Origin: Streptomyces sp. NBC_00654
GTDB lineage: Bacteria > Actinomycetota > Actinomycetes > Streptomycetales > Streptomycetaceae
NCBI RefSeq assembly: GCF_026341775.1
Contig: NZ_JAPEOB010000001.1
Span: 2,852,001 to 2,916,000, forward strand
Direction of reading: 5' to 3'
Length of the DNA: 64,000 nucleotides
Part shown: positions 50,409 to 59,021 of the stretch, in pieces
How positions within the stretch are numbered: position 1 is the first letter of the stretch
Layout of the letters: every line of letters begins with the position of its first letter
The notes under the pieces: generated by a model
The model's database searches: none
The model's input: only the letters and a program-made list of their open reading frames with translations
Told to the model about the DNA's origin: nothing
Translations under genes and position numbers: made by a program

Positions 50409-51700
50409 CGGCCCGCCCGCACACCGAACCGTCACCCGCCCGGTCCACACGGCCGTTCACCCGTCCGCGCACCGAGCCGTTCCGTGCCGCCGTCACCGGC
50501 ATCGGCCTGGTCACCGCCGCCGGGGTCGGTGCCGAGGCGGCCTGGCGCGGTGTCAGCGAGGCCGCCACCGCGCCCTCCGTCCTGCGGCGGCCCGAGCTCC
50601 AGGGCCTGCCCTGCGACTTCTTCTACACGATCACCGGCCTCGACACGAAGGCCGTCCTCGGGGTGGCCGTCCAGCGGCTGATGGACCGCTTCACCCAGCT
50701 CGCCGTCATCGCCGCGCGGGAGGCCGTCGCCGACGCGGGACTGGACATCTCGGTCTGGGACAGCGGCCGGGTCGGCGTCGTCATCGGCTCCGCGCACGGC
50801 GGACTCCCCTTCTACGACGAGCAGCACACGGCCCTCACCGAGCGCGGCCCCCGGCGTGTCTCCCCCAAGCTCGCGCCCCTCACCGTCGTCAACGGCGCCG
50901 CCAGCAGCGTCACCCTGGACCTCGGCATCCACGGCCCCAGCCAGGCGGTCTCCACCGCCTGCTCCTCCGGCACCGTCGCCATCGGCACCGCCCACCAGAT
51001 GCTGCGCACCGGAGCCTGCGACATCGTCATCGCGGGCGGCGCCGAGTCGTCCTGCACCCGGCTGCTGCTCGCCAGCGCCTGCCAGATGAAGGCCGTCTCC
51101 ACCCGCCGCGAGGACCCGGAGGCCGCCTGCCGCCCCTTCGACACCCACCGGGACGGCTTCGTCGTCGGCGAGGGCGCCGGCCTCCTCGTGCTGGAACACC
51201 CCGACCACGCCCGTGCCAGGGGTGCCACCGTCCGCGCCCATGTCGACGGCTACGGCGCCTCCAGCGACGCCCACTCCACGGTCGCCCCCGACCCCGGTGG
51301 CCTCGGCATCGAACGGGCCCTGCGCACCGCGCTCGCGGACGCCGGCGTCTCGCCCGCGGACGTCGGCCATGTCAACGCCCATGGCACCTCGACCGTGTCC
51401 AACGACCTGATCGAGGCGACCATGCTGCGCCGGGTCCTGGGCGAGAGCCCGCTCGTCACCTCGACGAAGGCGATGACCGGGCACACCCTCGGAGCCGCGG
51501 GCGGCATCGAGGCGGCCCTGACCGTCCTCGCCCTCCAGCACCAACTGGTGCCGCCCACCGTCAACCTCGACACGCCCGACCCCGCGATCCCGGTCGACGT
51601 GGTCAGCAAGGAAGCCAGGCGGGCCGTGTTCGACTGCGCGGTCAAGACCTCGCTCGGTTTCGGCGGCCACAACGCGGCGCTCGTACTCACCAGGGCCTGA
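50405..51700 (+). CDS. Beta-ketoacyl-ACP synthase II-like condensing enzyme
   Basis: 431-residue ketosynthase of the FabF/KAS II type. The catalytic triad is C186 (STACSSGT), H326 (NAHGTST) and H360 (MTGHTLGAAGG). The first 25 residues are a Pro/Arg/Thr-rich tail. Apart from its own ACP and a hydrolase, no ketoreductase, dehydratase, acyltransferase or chain-length factor is adjacent, so it would perform one or a few condensations on acyl chains supplied by primary metabolism. The GTG start overlaps the ACP stop by 4 bp. Confidence 0.93.
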   Translation: MTARPHTEPSPARSTRPFTRPRTEPFRAAVTGIGLVTAAGVGAEAAWRGVSEAATAPSVLRRPELQGLPCDFFYTITGLDTKAVLGVAVQRLMDRFTQLAVIAAREAVADAGLDISVWDSGRVGVVIGSAHGGLPFYDEQHTALTERGPRRVSPKLAPLTVVNGAASSVTLDLGIHGPSQAVSTACSSGTVAIGTAHQMLRTGACDIVIAGGAESSCTRLLLASACQMKAVSTRREDPEAACRPFDTHRDGFVVGEGAGLLVLEHPDHARARGATVRAHVDGYGASSDAHSTVAPDPGGLGIERALRTALADAGVSPADVGHVNAHGTSTVSNDLIEATMLRRVLGESPLVTSTKAMTGHTLGAAGGIEAALTVLALQHQLVPPTVNLDTPDPAIPVDVVSKEARRAVFDCAVKTSLGFGGHNAALVLTRA

Positions 51701-51720
51701 GGGGAAAGGGAAGAAGGATC

Positions 51721-52620
51721 ATGTCCGAGGAGATCATCCGGCCCCTGTCGGTCGGCGGTATGCGCTACGCCTATCGGGTGCTGACCCGCCCCGAGGACGC
51801 GGGCGGGCCCGCCACGGAACCGGTGCTCGTCATCGGCGGCGCCCTTCAGGGCATGTTCGGCTGGCCCCAGATGGACGAACGGCTGGGACCGCTGGCCGAT
51901 GTGGTGACCGCCGATCTGCCCGGCATGGGAACGGCCGACCCGCTGCCGGCCGGGCCCAGCGCGGGGGTGCTGCGCGAGGCGGTCCTGCGGATCGTCGACG
52001 ACCTGGGCGCCCCGAAGGTCAACCTCTTCGGCTTTTCGTACGGCACCGCCATCGCCTTCGACTTCGCCCGGCACCACCCGCACCGCGTGGCCCGCCTGGC
52101 TCTCGGCGGCGTACCGGTACACATCGGTGCCGACCAGCGGGAGGGCTGGCTGCGGGCGGTGGACCTGCTGGCCGGCGGGGACCGCGAGGGCTTCGCGGCG
52201 TTCGCGGCCGACGCCCTGATGTGCCTGGACCCGGAGCGCCCGGTGCACCGCAGGGAGCTGGCCCGGCGCTATGTCCGGCGCTCGTTCCTGCACGCGCTCA
52301 CCCACTCGCCGCACGTCTCGGACTCGCTGCAACGGGCCCTGACGGACCGGCGGGACTTCTCCGGCGGGCTGTCCGGCGTACCGGCCCTGGTCTTCGCCGG
52401 GGAGCACGACACGGTGACCTCACCGGAACGGCAGCGGGAGTTCGCCGCGACCATCGAGGGCAGCCGTTTCCTGACGATCGGTGAGTCGGACCACTGGGTC
52501 GTGCTGGAGCGGGCCGACGATGTGGCCGAGCTGGTCGCCCGCTTCTTCACCGACCTCCCCGTGGGGCCGCCCGCCGTCCCCCGGCAGCAGACGACCCCCG
52601 CCCCGGCCGGGCGGACCTGA
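51721..52620 (+). CDS. Alpha/beta-hydrolase, possible thioesterase of the ACP-ketosynthase cassette
   Basis: 299-residue alpha/beta-hydrolase. The nucleophile is S106 in GFSYG, the acid is in AGEHDTVTSP, and the histidine is in ESDHWV. It begins 20 nt after the ketosynthase stop, with an A/G-rich ribosome site (GGGAAAGGGAAGAAGG). It may release the ketosynthase product from the ACP or hydrolyse it; homology alone does not separate thioesterase, esterase and hydrolase roles. Confidence 0.85.
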   Translation: MSEEIIRPLSVGGMRYAYRVLTRPEDAGGPATEPVLVIGGALQGMFGWPQMDERLGPLADVVTADLPGMGTADPLPAGPSAGVLREAVLRIVDDLGAPKVNLFGFSYGTAIAFDFARHHPHRVARLALGGVPVHIGADQREGWLRAVDLLAGGDREGFAAFAADALMCLDPERPVHRRELARRYVRRSFLHALTHSPHVSDSLQRALTDRRDFSGGLSGVPALVFAGEHDTVTSPERQREFAATIEGSRFLTIGESDHWVVLERADDVAELVARFFTDLPVGPPAVPRQQTTPAPAGRT

Positions 52621-52652
52621 GCGAACAGGTCCGCCCGGACCGGGCGCCGGCC

Positions 52653-55079
52653 TCAGCGCCGGTGGCCGTGTCCGTGGCCGTTGCCGCCGACGTCCACGCG
52701 CACCACCTGCGGGTCGTGGTCGCTCGCCTGGTCGGCGAACTCCGCGTTGATGTGCACCACGTCGTAGTCGAAGCGGCGGATGCCGGGGCTCGTCAGGATG
52801 TGGTCCAGCGTCTGCGAGTTGCCGTCGTAGACATAGCTGTACCGCTCGCTCGCGGGCAGCGTGCTGATCAGCGGCTTGAGGACCCTGCCGCGGGTCAGCG
52901 CGTCCATCGTCGGGGAGAACGCGAAGTCGTTGAGGTCGCCGAGGGTGATGACCCGCGCCGACTTGTCCGCCTTCAGCAGTGCGGTGACGAAGGTGTTGAC
53001 CTCCGCCGCCTGCTGCACCCGCTTGGTCTCCGAACCGCGCGTCGGCTCCTGGTAGCGGCCGTGCAGGGGCTGGTCGCCGCCCTTGGAGGCGAAGTGGTTG
53101 CCGATGACGAAGACCGGCTTGCCGCGGAAGCGGAATTCGCCGACCAGCGGCTTGCGGCTGTCGTCCCAGGCGGCGCTCGCCGGGTTGATCCGGCCGGGCG
53201 AGACGGAGAGCTCGACGCCCTTGCGGGTGTCCACGGCCTTCACCGCGGTGGTGGCATCGCCGCCGGCCCGGTCGGTGAACGTGACGCGCTGAGGGTTGAA
53301 GAGGAAGACGTTGCGGATGTTGCCGCCGGGCTCGCCGCCGTCCCTGTTGTTCTCGGGCGCGATGTAGCGCCAGGCGTAGCGCGGACCGCCCGCCGCGACG
53401 ATCGCGTCGGTGAACCGCTTCAGCGTCGCCTCGGACCCCACCGTGCCGTCGTTCGTGGCGCCGTTGTCGTCCTGGATCTCCTCCAGCGACACGATGTCGG
53501 GAGAGGCGAGAGCGACCGCGACGCCCTCGGCCAGTGTGTCGAACTTGGTCTGCTCGTCGAGCGCGTCCAGGTTCTCCACGTTGTACGTGGCGACGGCCAG
53601 TTCCCTGCGCTTCTGCTTCCGGGTGACCTCACGCCTCAGCCGCTTGTCGGTGAGGGTGCCCAGCTCGGTGGCCTGGAGGTTGTAGCCGCCGAAGGACGCG
53701 TAGTCCAGGACGCCGGTCGTGGTGCCGGAGAGCACGTCGCCCACGTTCGCCGCGGGGACCGGCCCGGCCGGGTCGAGGGACATCACCTTGATGCGGCCGG
53801 TGTTCTGGTCGTTGTACGACGCGTAGAGCGTGCCGCCCCGCCTCGTCGGATTCTCCTGCGGCTTGACGGTGACCCAGACCTCGTCGTACTTGGTCGTCGC
53901 GCCGGTGACACGGGTGTCGGCGACCCTGACCCGGGTGCCTTCGAGCGACTCGTACAGGTCCAGCGCGTACGTCGCCGGGTCGAGGGGGAGCGCGTCGATC
54001 GACCCGCCCGCGGCGGTGGGCGCGTAGGCGCCGGGCACCGAGGCCGCGTCGAGCACGACCGGCGCGGGCAGGTTGTTGCCCGAGGACAGCACGGTGGTCC
54101 GCGGCGAGGTGAGCTGGGTGAGGGACTGGGCGGTGGCGGACGGGTAGTACTCGGCCACCTTGCCGCTGACCAGCACCGAGTCGCCCACGGCCACGGCCGG
54201 TGCGGCGGAGCCGGTGTAGACGAACAGCCCCTCGCCGGTACGGGCGTCGGCGTCCGGCGCGGTGTCCTGGATCCAGAATCCGCGGGAGCCGGTGCTCCGC
54301 ACACCGGTGACGATGCCCGGGACGCCGTCGACCGCCCGGCCGGTGAACGGCGAGAGGCGCGTGGTGCCCTGGATGTCGTGCACGCGTACGGTGCCGGGCT
54401 CGGTCGGACCGCCGGGCTCCCCGGGGTCCGTGCCGCCGGAGGTGTCACCGGCGGCGTTGACCGGGGTCGGGGTGCCCGCGGCGAGGTCGGCGGCGTTGTC
54501 GTCGGTGTCGGCGAGCGAGGCGGCGCGGGCGACGGACGCGGTGGCGGAGGCGCCGGGCACGGGCCCGCCGCCCTCCCGTACGACCGCGGAGCCGTAGCCC
54601 ACGAGGTCCACGATCCTGGTGTCGGCGGCACAGTCCGCCGTGGTCCTGCAGGTGAGCGGGGTGGTGCCGGAGACCAGGGCGACGCTGCCGCTCGCCGCGG
54701 ACATCGCCACCGTACCGGTGGCGTCGGCGGTCGGCAGGGCCACGGTGCCGCCGGTGCCCGCGGCCTGGGCGACCAGGTAACGGCCGCCGGGGGCGACGGC
54801 TCCGTTCAGCGCGGACACCTGCCACAGTGAACCGGCGGACGGGCTGCCCGGCAGGTACTGGACACTGAAGCCGCCCAGGTCGAACGGGGTGGAACCGGCA
54901 TTGGCCAGCTCGATGAAGTCCCGGGTGAGCGTCGCGCCCGCGTTGCCGCCGCCGCCGTACACCTCGGAGATCACGGCCGACGAGGACGGTGCCGCGAAGG
55001 CGGCGGGCAGGGCGGTCACCGAGAGAGCGACGGCGACGGCGCCGGTCAGCAGGACGGAACCGGGTCTGGATATGCGCAC
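52653..55079 (-). CDS. Secreted NucH/ExeM-like nuclease with lamin-tail domain
   Basis: 808-residue extracellular nuclease. After a signal peptide (LLTGAVAVALSVTALPAAFAA) comes a lamin-tail domain (ISEVYGGGGNAGATLTRDFIELAN, about 40-190), an OB-like central region, and an endonuclease/exonuclease/phosphatase domain in the last 330 residues (VATYNVENLD, VSLEEIQD, VITLGDLNDFAF, SQTLDHIL, ASDHDPQVVRV). It ends with a His-rich tail (GHGHGHRR). It should degrade extracellular DNA for nutrients. GTG 55079 is preceded by GGGGG at 8 nt; a TTG at 55094 is the alternative. Confidence 0.92.
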   Translation of the reverse strand: MRISRPGSVLLTGAVAVALSVTALPAAFAAPSSSAVISEVYGGGGNAGATLTRDFIELANAGSTPFDLGGFSVQYLPGSPSAGSLWQVSALNGAVAPGGRYLVAQAAGTGGTVALPTADATGTVAMSAASGSVALVSGTTPLTCRTTADCAADTRIVDLVGYGSAVVREGGGPVPGASATASVARAASLADTDDNAADLAAGTPTPVNAAGDTSGGTDPGEPGGPTEPGTVRVHDIQGTTRLSPFTGRAVDGVPGIVTGVRSTGSRGFWIQDTAPDADARTGEGLFVYTGSAAPAVAVGDSVLVSGKVAEYYPSATAQSLTQLTSPRTTVLSSGNNLPAPVVLDAASVPGAYAPTAAGGSIDALPLDPATYALDLYESLEGTRVRVADTRVTGATTKYDEVWVTVKPQENPTRRGGTLYASYNDQNTGRIKVMSLDPAGPVPAANVGDVLSGTTTGVLDYASFGGYNLQATELGTLTDKRLRREVTRKQKRRELAVATYNVENLDALDEQTKFDTLAEGVAVALASPDIVSLEEIQDDNGATNDGTVGSEATLKRFTDAIVAAGGPRYAWRYIAPENNRDGGEPGGNIRNVFLFNPQRVTFTDRAGGDATTAVKAVDTRKGVELSVSPGRINPASAAWDDSRKPLVGEFRFRGKPVFVIGNHFASKGGDQPLHGRYQEPTRGSETKRVQQAAEVNTFVTALLKADKSARVITLGDLNDFAFSPTMDALTRGRVLKPLISTLPASERYSYVYDGNSQTLDHILTSPGIRRFDYDVVHINAEFADQASDHDPQVVRVDVGGNGHGHGHRR

Positions 55080-55112
55080 GTGAGGTGCCCCCAACTGTGT
55101 AGTGAGGGCTGA

Positions 55113-55141
55113 AAACTATGCGCGTAGATGGGGCATGACAA
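55113..55141 (-). promoter_or_regulatory. Promoter of the secreted nuclease gene with ATCTACGCGC element
   Basis: On the minus strand TTGTCA (55141-55136) and TAGTTT (55118-55113) are separated by 17 bp. The spacer holds ATCTACGCGC (55129-55120), identical to ten bases in the ribonuclease promoter at 13009-13018. Confidence 0.65.
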
Positions 55142-55237
55142 GGCATCAGAGGTTAATTCCACGCATCGTGTCGATGCGGAGTCGATGTGGGGGGTTTGCG
55201 CCGATGCGGCAGAAGGCCGTGCGGCTGCTCTCGATGG

Positions 55238-55268
55238 TTCCCTATCACTCCTCATCATTCCCTATCAC
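55238..55268. repeat. Direct repeat TTCCCTATCAC, 20-bp pitch
   Basis: Two identical 11-bp copies begin at 55238 and 55258, about two DNA turns apart and 40-70 bp before the start of the HTH gene. They are candidate binding sites for the HTH protein encoded next to them. A -10-like TAATGT (55292-55297) follows. Confidence 0.6.
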
Positions 55269-55305
55269 CCTCTTCAGAGGGTTGTTCAGGGTAATGTTCC
55301 ATCCT

Positions 55306-55794
55306 ATGGAGAGCGCTGAACGCGAGCTGTACTCGGTGGGCGAGGTGGCCGAGCTGTTGGGGCTGCATGTGCGGACCGTCCGGAACTATGTCCGCGACGG
55401 CCGGCTGAAGGCCGTCCGGATCGGCAAGCAGTACCGCGTCAGCCGCGCGGACCTGGCGGCGCTGGCCGGGCTCACGGGCGAGGGCGCGTCTCCGGAGGGC
55501 GCCTCCCCGCGCGGCCATCTGGAGGTGTCGAGCATCGTGCAGATCGACGCGATCGGTGAGGACGGGGCGAGCAGACTGAGCACCCTGGTCACCGCCGCCG
55601 CGCGGTCGGGGCGGGACACGGCCGAGCCCTTGCGCGTCCAGACGGTCCACGACGCGAAGCTGGCCCGGATGAAGATCGTGATCCTCGGCGGCGCCGCCGC
55701 CACGGCGGATCTGCTGCGTCTGATCGAGGGGGCGCTGGGCCCCGGCAACGGCATGTTCCTGGCCGACGGCGGGCAGGCGGTGCGCCGTGGCTGA
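55306..55794 (+). CDS. Excisionase/MerR-type HTH regulator paired with DUF4180
   Basis: 162-residue protein. The N-terminal DNA-binding domain is of the excisionase/MerR type (YSVGEVAELLGLHVRTVRNYVRDGRLKAVRIG). The C-terminal half, with SSIVQIDAIGEDG and MKIVILGGAAATADLLRLIEGAL, is predicted alpha/beta and unrecognised. The ATG at 55306 has no ribosome site but a -10-like TAATGT 8 nt upstream, so the transcript may be leaderless. It overlaps the DUF4180 gene by 8 bp, indicating a two-gene operon; the HTH protein may sense a signal with its partner. Confidence 0.8.
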   Translation: MESAERELYSVGEVAELLGLHVRTVRNYVRDGRLKAVRIGKQYRVSRADLAALAGLTGEGASPEGASPRGHLEVSSIVQIDAIGEDGASRLSTLVTAAARSGRDTAEPLRVQTVHDAKLARMKIVILGGAAATADLLRLIEGALGPGNGMFLADGGQAVRRG

Positions 55795-56152
55795 CCTCGT
55801 CGTGGAACACCACGGAGTGCCGGTGCTCGTCTGTGACCCCGAGGGGGCGCCGATCGCCGGTGCGCAGGACGCGCTGGACCACCTCGTCGCCCCGGCCTTC
55901 TGCCGGGCGGAGGTGGTCGCGGTTCCGGCGGACCGGTTCGACCCCGGCTTCTACGACCTCCGTACCGGTCTCGCCGGGGAGATCTTCCAGAAGCTCGCGA
56001 ACTACCGGCTCCAGTTGGCCGTCGTCGGGGACATCTCGCCCCATCTGCGGGCGAGTTCGGCCCTGAGGGACCTCGTCCGCGAGGCCGGCCGAGGCCGGCA
56101 CGTGTGGTTCGTGACCGACCTCGACGACCTCGCGGAGCGCCTCGGCGGTTAG
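55787..56152 (+). CDS. DUF4180 protein
   Basis: 121-residue protein of the DUF4180 type. The core pattern FYDLRTGLAGEIFQKLANYRLQLAVVGD is highly characteristic of the family, whose function is unknown. GTG 55787 lies inside the HTH gene. Such proteins are often encoded beside HTH regulators. It has no signal peptide or membrane segment. Confidence 0.88.
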   Translation: MADLVVEHHGVPVLVCDPEGAPIAGAQDALDHLVAPAFCRAEVVAVPADRFDPGFYDLRTGLAGEIFQKLANYRLQLAVVGDISPHLRASSALRDLVREAGRGRHVWFVTDLDDLAERLGG

Positions 56153-56153
56153 G

Positions 56154-56202
56154 CCCTGTCCGGGTCCCTGTCCGGGTCCCTGTCCGGGGTCCTGTCCGAG
56201 GG
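56154..56202 (+). repeat. Twelve-base tandem repeat CCCTGTCCGGGT
   Basis: Two perfect units (56154-56177), a third with one change and a degenerate fourth lie between the convergent DUF4180 and cellulase genes. The unit contains a CCCTGTCCGGG half-palindrome, so it could form a hairpin ladder acting as a bidirectional terminator. Confidence 0.75.
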
Positions 56203-56246
56203 TGTGCCTGAAGGTGTGTCCGCCCGGAGCGTGTCCGGCCCAGAGG

Positions 56247-57335
56247 TCACTGGCGGATGCGCTCGCGGATCCAGACCCCGGCCGGCTTCAGGACCGAAGT
56301 GCCGGTCCACTGGGTGCCGTCGCAGGTGCCGGTCTTGAAGACCGCACCGGAGCGGTTGTCGTCCGAGTAGTTCCAGTTGGTCCAGGAGATCTTCTTGCGC
56401 TTCATCAGGTCGAGGTAGCGCTGCGACATCGCGAAGTCGTCGGCACCCTCGCCCGCGTAGTTCTGCGTCCCGAACTCGGTGACGAACACGGGCAGTTCGT
56501 CGGAGGCCCGGTCCAGGGTGTCCAGGTACTCGTCCTGGTGCGAGGCGGCGTAGAAGTGGAATGTGTACATGATGTTCGAGGCGTTGACCGGGTTGTTGAC
56601 GACCTCCTGCTCGTCCGCGCCCTCGGAGACGCCGAACGAGGACCAGGCACGCGTGCCGACCAGGACCACCGCGTCGGGATCCTGGGCCCGGATGACCGGG
56701 ATGATCTTCTCCGCGTACGACTTGACCGTCGACCAGCTCACCCCGGAGGGCTCGTTGGCGATCTCGTAGAGCACGCCGGGGTTGTCCTTGTACTTCTTCG
56801 CCATCGCCGTGAAGAAGGTCTTCGCCCGGCTGAGGTTGTAGTTCGGGTCGCCCGGGTCGAGCATGTGCCAGTCGATCACCGCGTACATGCCCCGCGCATG
56901 GGCCATGTCGACGAACTTCTGCGCACGGGCGGTGAAGCCCTGCGGGTCGGTCTCGTACCCGTCCTCCTGTACGTAGGTGGAGATCCGCAGCACATCGGCG
57001 CGCCAGTCGGTGGCCAGCGCGTCGAGCGAGCCGTTGGTGACGCACTGGGCGTACCACTGGGTGCCGTGCGTGCTCATGCCGTTGAGCTGGACCGCCTGGC
57101 CCGAGGCGTTGCAGAGCTGCAGGCCGCAGACCTTCAACTGGCCGTTCGCGGCCAGGGGCGTCGCGGCGGCGGCGCCGGGGGCGGGTGCGGGGGCCGGGGC
57201 GGCGCCCGCCGGGACCGGGGCCAGCAGGGCGGTGCCGAGTGCGAGGGCGGCCGCGCCGAGGAGCGCGGTCCGGGTGCGGCCGTGGCGTCGGGACGCGGCC
57301 GGCCGCTGGGTGGGGGGATTGGTGCGCTGGTGCAT
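56247..57335 (-). CDS. Secreted cellulase, glycoside hydrolase family 5
   Basis: 362-residue exported endoglucanase. A signal peptide and an Ala/Pro linker end near residue 60. The GH5 fold shows LNGMSTHGTQWY, RISTYVQEDGYETDP, VIDWHMLDPGDPN, the acid/base E195 in YEIANEPSG and the nucleophile E287 in FVTEFGT. No cellulose-binding module is present. GGGAGC precedes the ATG. The palindrome at 57427-57437 lies 92 bp upstream. The gene is divergent from the MFS exporter gene. Confidence 0.93.
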   Translation of the reverse strand: MHQRTNPPTQRPAASRRHGRTRTALLGAAALALGTALLAPVPAGAAPAPAPAPGAAAATPLAANGQLKVCGLQLCNASGQAVQLNGMSTHGTQWYAQCVTNGSLDALATDWRADVLRISTYVQEDGYETDPQGFTARAQKFVDMAHARGMYAVIDWHMLDPGDPNYNLSRAKTFFTAMAKKYKDNPGVLYEIANEPSGVSWSTVKSYAEKIIPVIRAQDPDAVVLVGTRAWSSFGVSEGADEQEVVNNPVNASNIMYTFHFYAASHQDEYLDTLDRASDELPVFVTEFGTQNYAGEGADDFAMSQRYLDLMKRKKISWTNWNYSDDNRSGAVFKTGTCDGTQWTGTSVLKPAGVWIRERIRQ

Positions 57336-57426
57336 GGTGGTGCTCCCATCGGGGGTCGGTGGAGGGGAGGCGCCATGTCGGCAGACTGAAAGTAAAGGTC
57401 CTTTCCGATTCCCGTCAACAGTGTTG

Positions 57427-57437
57427 GGAAAGTTTCC
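57427..57437. promoter_or_regulatory. Palindrome GGAAAGTTTCC
   Basis: A perfect 11-bp palindrome in the divergent region between the cellulase and MFS genes. It resembles the GAAA-N-TTTC operators known in front of actinobacterial xylanase and glycosidase genes. The match to any one regulator is unproven. Confidence 0.5.
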
Positions 57438-57512
57438 TAACCATTAACCGGACTGCGCCGATCCGGTCGCCCCGTATGGAGGAAAACCGGGCCGCGCCCT
57501 AGGGTGCGAAAC

Positions 57513-59021
57513 ATGGCAGAGAGCACGGCGCACCCTGGGCCGGCGGGGCGCGGTGCGGGGCCCGGCACCGACTCCGGCGGCCCCGACCCCCGGCGCTGGC
57601 GCGCACTCGCCGTCTGCCTGGTGGCGGGGTTCATGACGCTGCTGGACGTCTCCATCGTCAATGTGGCCCTGCCGTCGATCCGGGAAGGGCTGCACACCCC
57701 CGAGTCCGACCTCCAATGGGTGCTCTCCGGCTACGCCCTCGCCTTCGGGCTCTTCCTGATCCCCGCGGGCCGGCTGGGGGACGCACGCGGGCGCCGGACG
57801 GTGTTCCTGGCCGGACTCGCGCTCTTCACCCTGGCATCGGCCGCCTGCGGGGCCGCCCAGTCCAGCCTCTGGCTGGTGATCGCCCGACTGGTCCAGGGCA
57901 TGGCGGGCGGTCTGCTCTCCCCGCAGATCTCCGCACTGATCCAGCAGATGTTCTCCGGCCGGGAACGGGGCCGGGCGTTCGGCATGTTCGGCACCGTCGT
58001 CGGGATCTCCACCGCCGTCGGGCCGCTGCTCGGCGGCCTGCTGATCCAGGTCGCCGGGGCGTCCGGGGGCTGGCGCTGGGTGTTCTACGTCAACCTCCCG
58101 CTCGGCGTCGTCTGCTATCTGCTCGCCCGGCGGCTGCTCCCGGACACGCCTTCCGCGTCCCGGGTACGGCCGCGCGACCTCGACCCCGTCGGAGTCGTCC
58201 TCCTGGGTGCCGGGGTGCTGGCCCTGCTGCTGCCGTTCGTACAGGCCCAGCAGTGGCCGGGCAACGTCAAGTGGCTCTTCGTGGTCCTGGCGGCCGTGCT
58301 GCTGGCGGCGTTCACCGCCTGGGAGTCGCGGTGCGCGGCACGCTCCGTCCAACCGGTCCTGGATCTGTCGCTGTTCCGGCTGCGGTCCTACTGGCTGGGC
58401 TGCCTGATGATCCTCGTGTACTTCGCGGGATTCACCTCGATCTTCTTCATCACGACCCTCTACCTCCAGTCGGGGCTGCACTACTCCGCCCTGGAGGCCG
58501 GTCTCGCCATCACCCCCTTCGCCCTGGGCTCGGGTGTGTCCGCCGGGATCGGCGGCCGGCTGGTCGGCCGCTACGGGCGTCCCCTCATCGTGACCGGCCT
58601 CGTCATGGTCGCGGTGGGGCTCGCGGCCGCCGCGCTCGCCGCCCATCTGGTGCCGGGACGGTCCGTGGGCTGGGCGATGGCGGCCCCGCTGCTCCTCGCC
58701 GGAGTCGGCAGCGGACTGGTCATCTCCCCGAACCAGACGCTGACCCTGGCCGAGGTGCCGGTGGCCCACGCCGGAAGCGCCGGGGGCACGCTCCAGACCG
58801 GCCAGCGCGTCGGCTCCGCCATCGGGATCGCCGCCGTCGGCTCGGTGTTCTTCTCCCAGGTCGGCACCGACGGCTGGGCCACCGCCTACGATCACGGCCT
58901 CGTCGTCTCGGTCGTGTTCGTCCTGGCCGCGCTCATCGTCGCCCTGGCCGATGTGGGGTCCGCGCGACGGGCAGGCCGCCGTGCGGAGAAAGCCACGAAC
59001 CCATCGAGGAGTGCGGTATGA
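57513..59021 (+). CDS. MFS exporter, DHA2 (EmrB/QacA) type
   Basis: 502-residue protein with 14 predicted membrane segments. It shows DHA2 landmarks: LDVSIVNVALPSI in helix 1, GRLGDARGRR in the first loop, and the antiporter region GMFGTVVGISTAVGPLLGGLL in helix 5. These proteins extrude drugs or toxic metabolites by proton antiport. The ATG at 57513 has TAGGGT 7 nt upstream and no ribosome site, suggesting a leaderless start. The stop overlaps the next gene as ATGA, so export and the following thiol-dependent reductase are coupled. Confidence 0.9.
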   Translation: MAESTAHPGPAGRGAGPGTDSGGPDPRRWRALAVCLVAGFMTLLDVSIVNVALPSIREGLHTPESDLQWVLSGYALAFGLFLIPAGRLGDARGRRTVFLAGLALFTLASAACGAAQSSLWLVIARLVQGMAGGLLSPQISALIQQMFSGRERGRAFGMFGTVVGISTAVGPLLGGLLIQVAGASGGWRWVFYVNLPLGVVCYLLARRLLPDTPSASRVRPRDLDPVGVVLLGAGVLALLLPFVQAQQWPGNVKWLFVVLAAVLLAAFTAWESRCAARSVQPVLDLSLFRLRSYWLGCLMILVYFAGFTSIFFITTLYLQSGLHYSALEAGLAITPFALGSGVSAGIGGRLVGRYGRPLIVTGLVMVAVGLAAAALAAHLVPGRSVGWAMAAPLLLAGVGSGLVISPNQTLTLAEVPVAHAGSAGGTLQTGQRVGSAIGIAAVGSVFFSQVGTDGWATAYDHGLVVSVVFVLAALIVALADVGSARRAGRRAEKATNPSRSAV

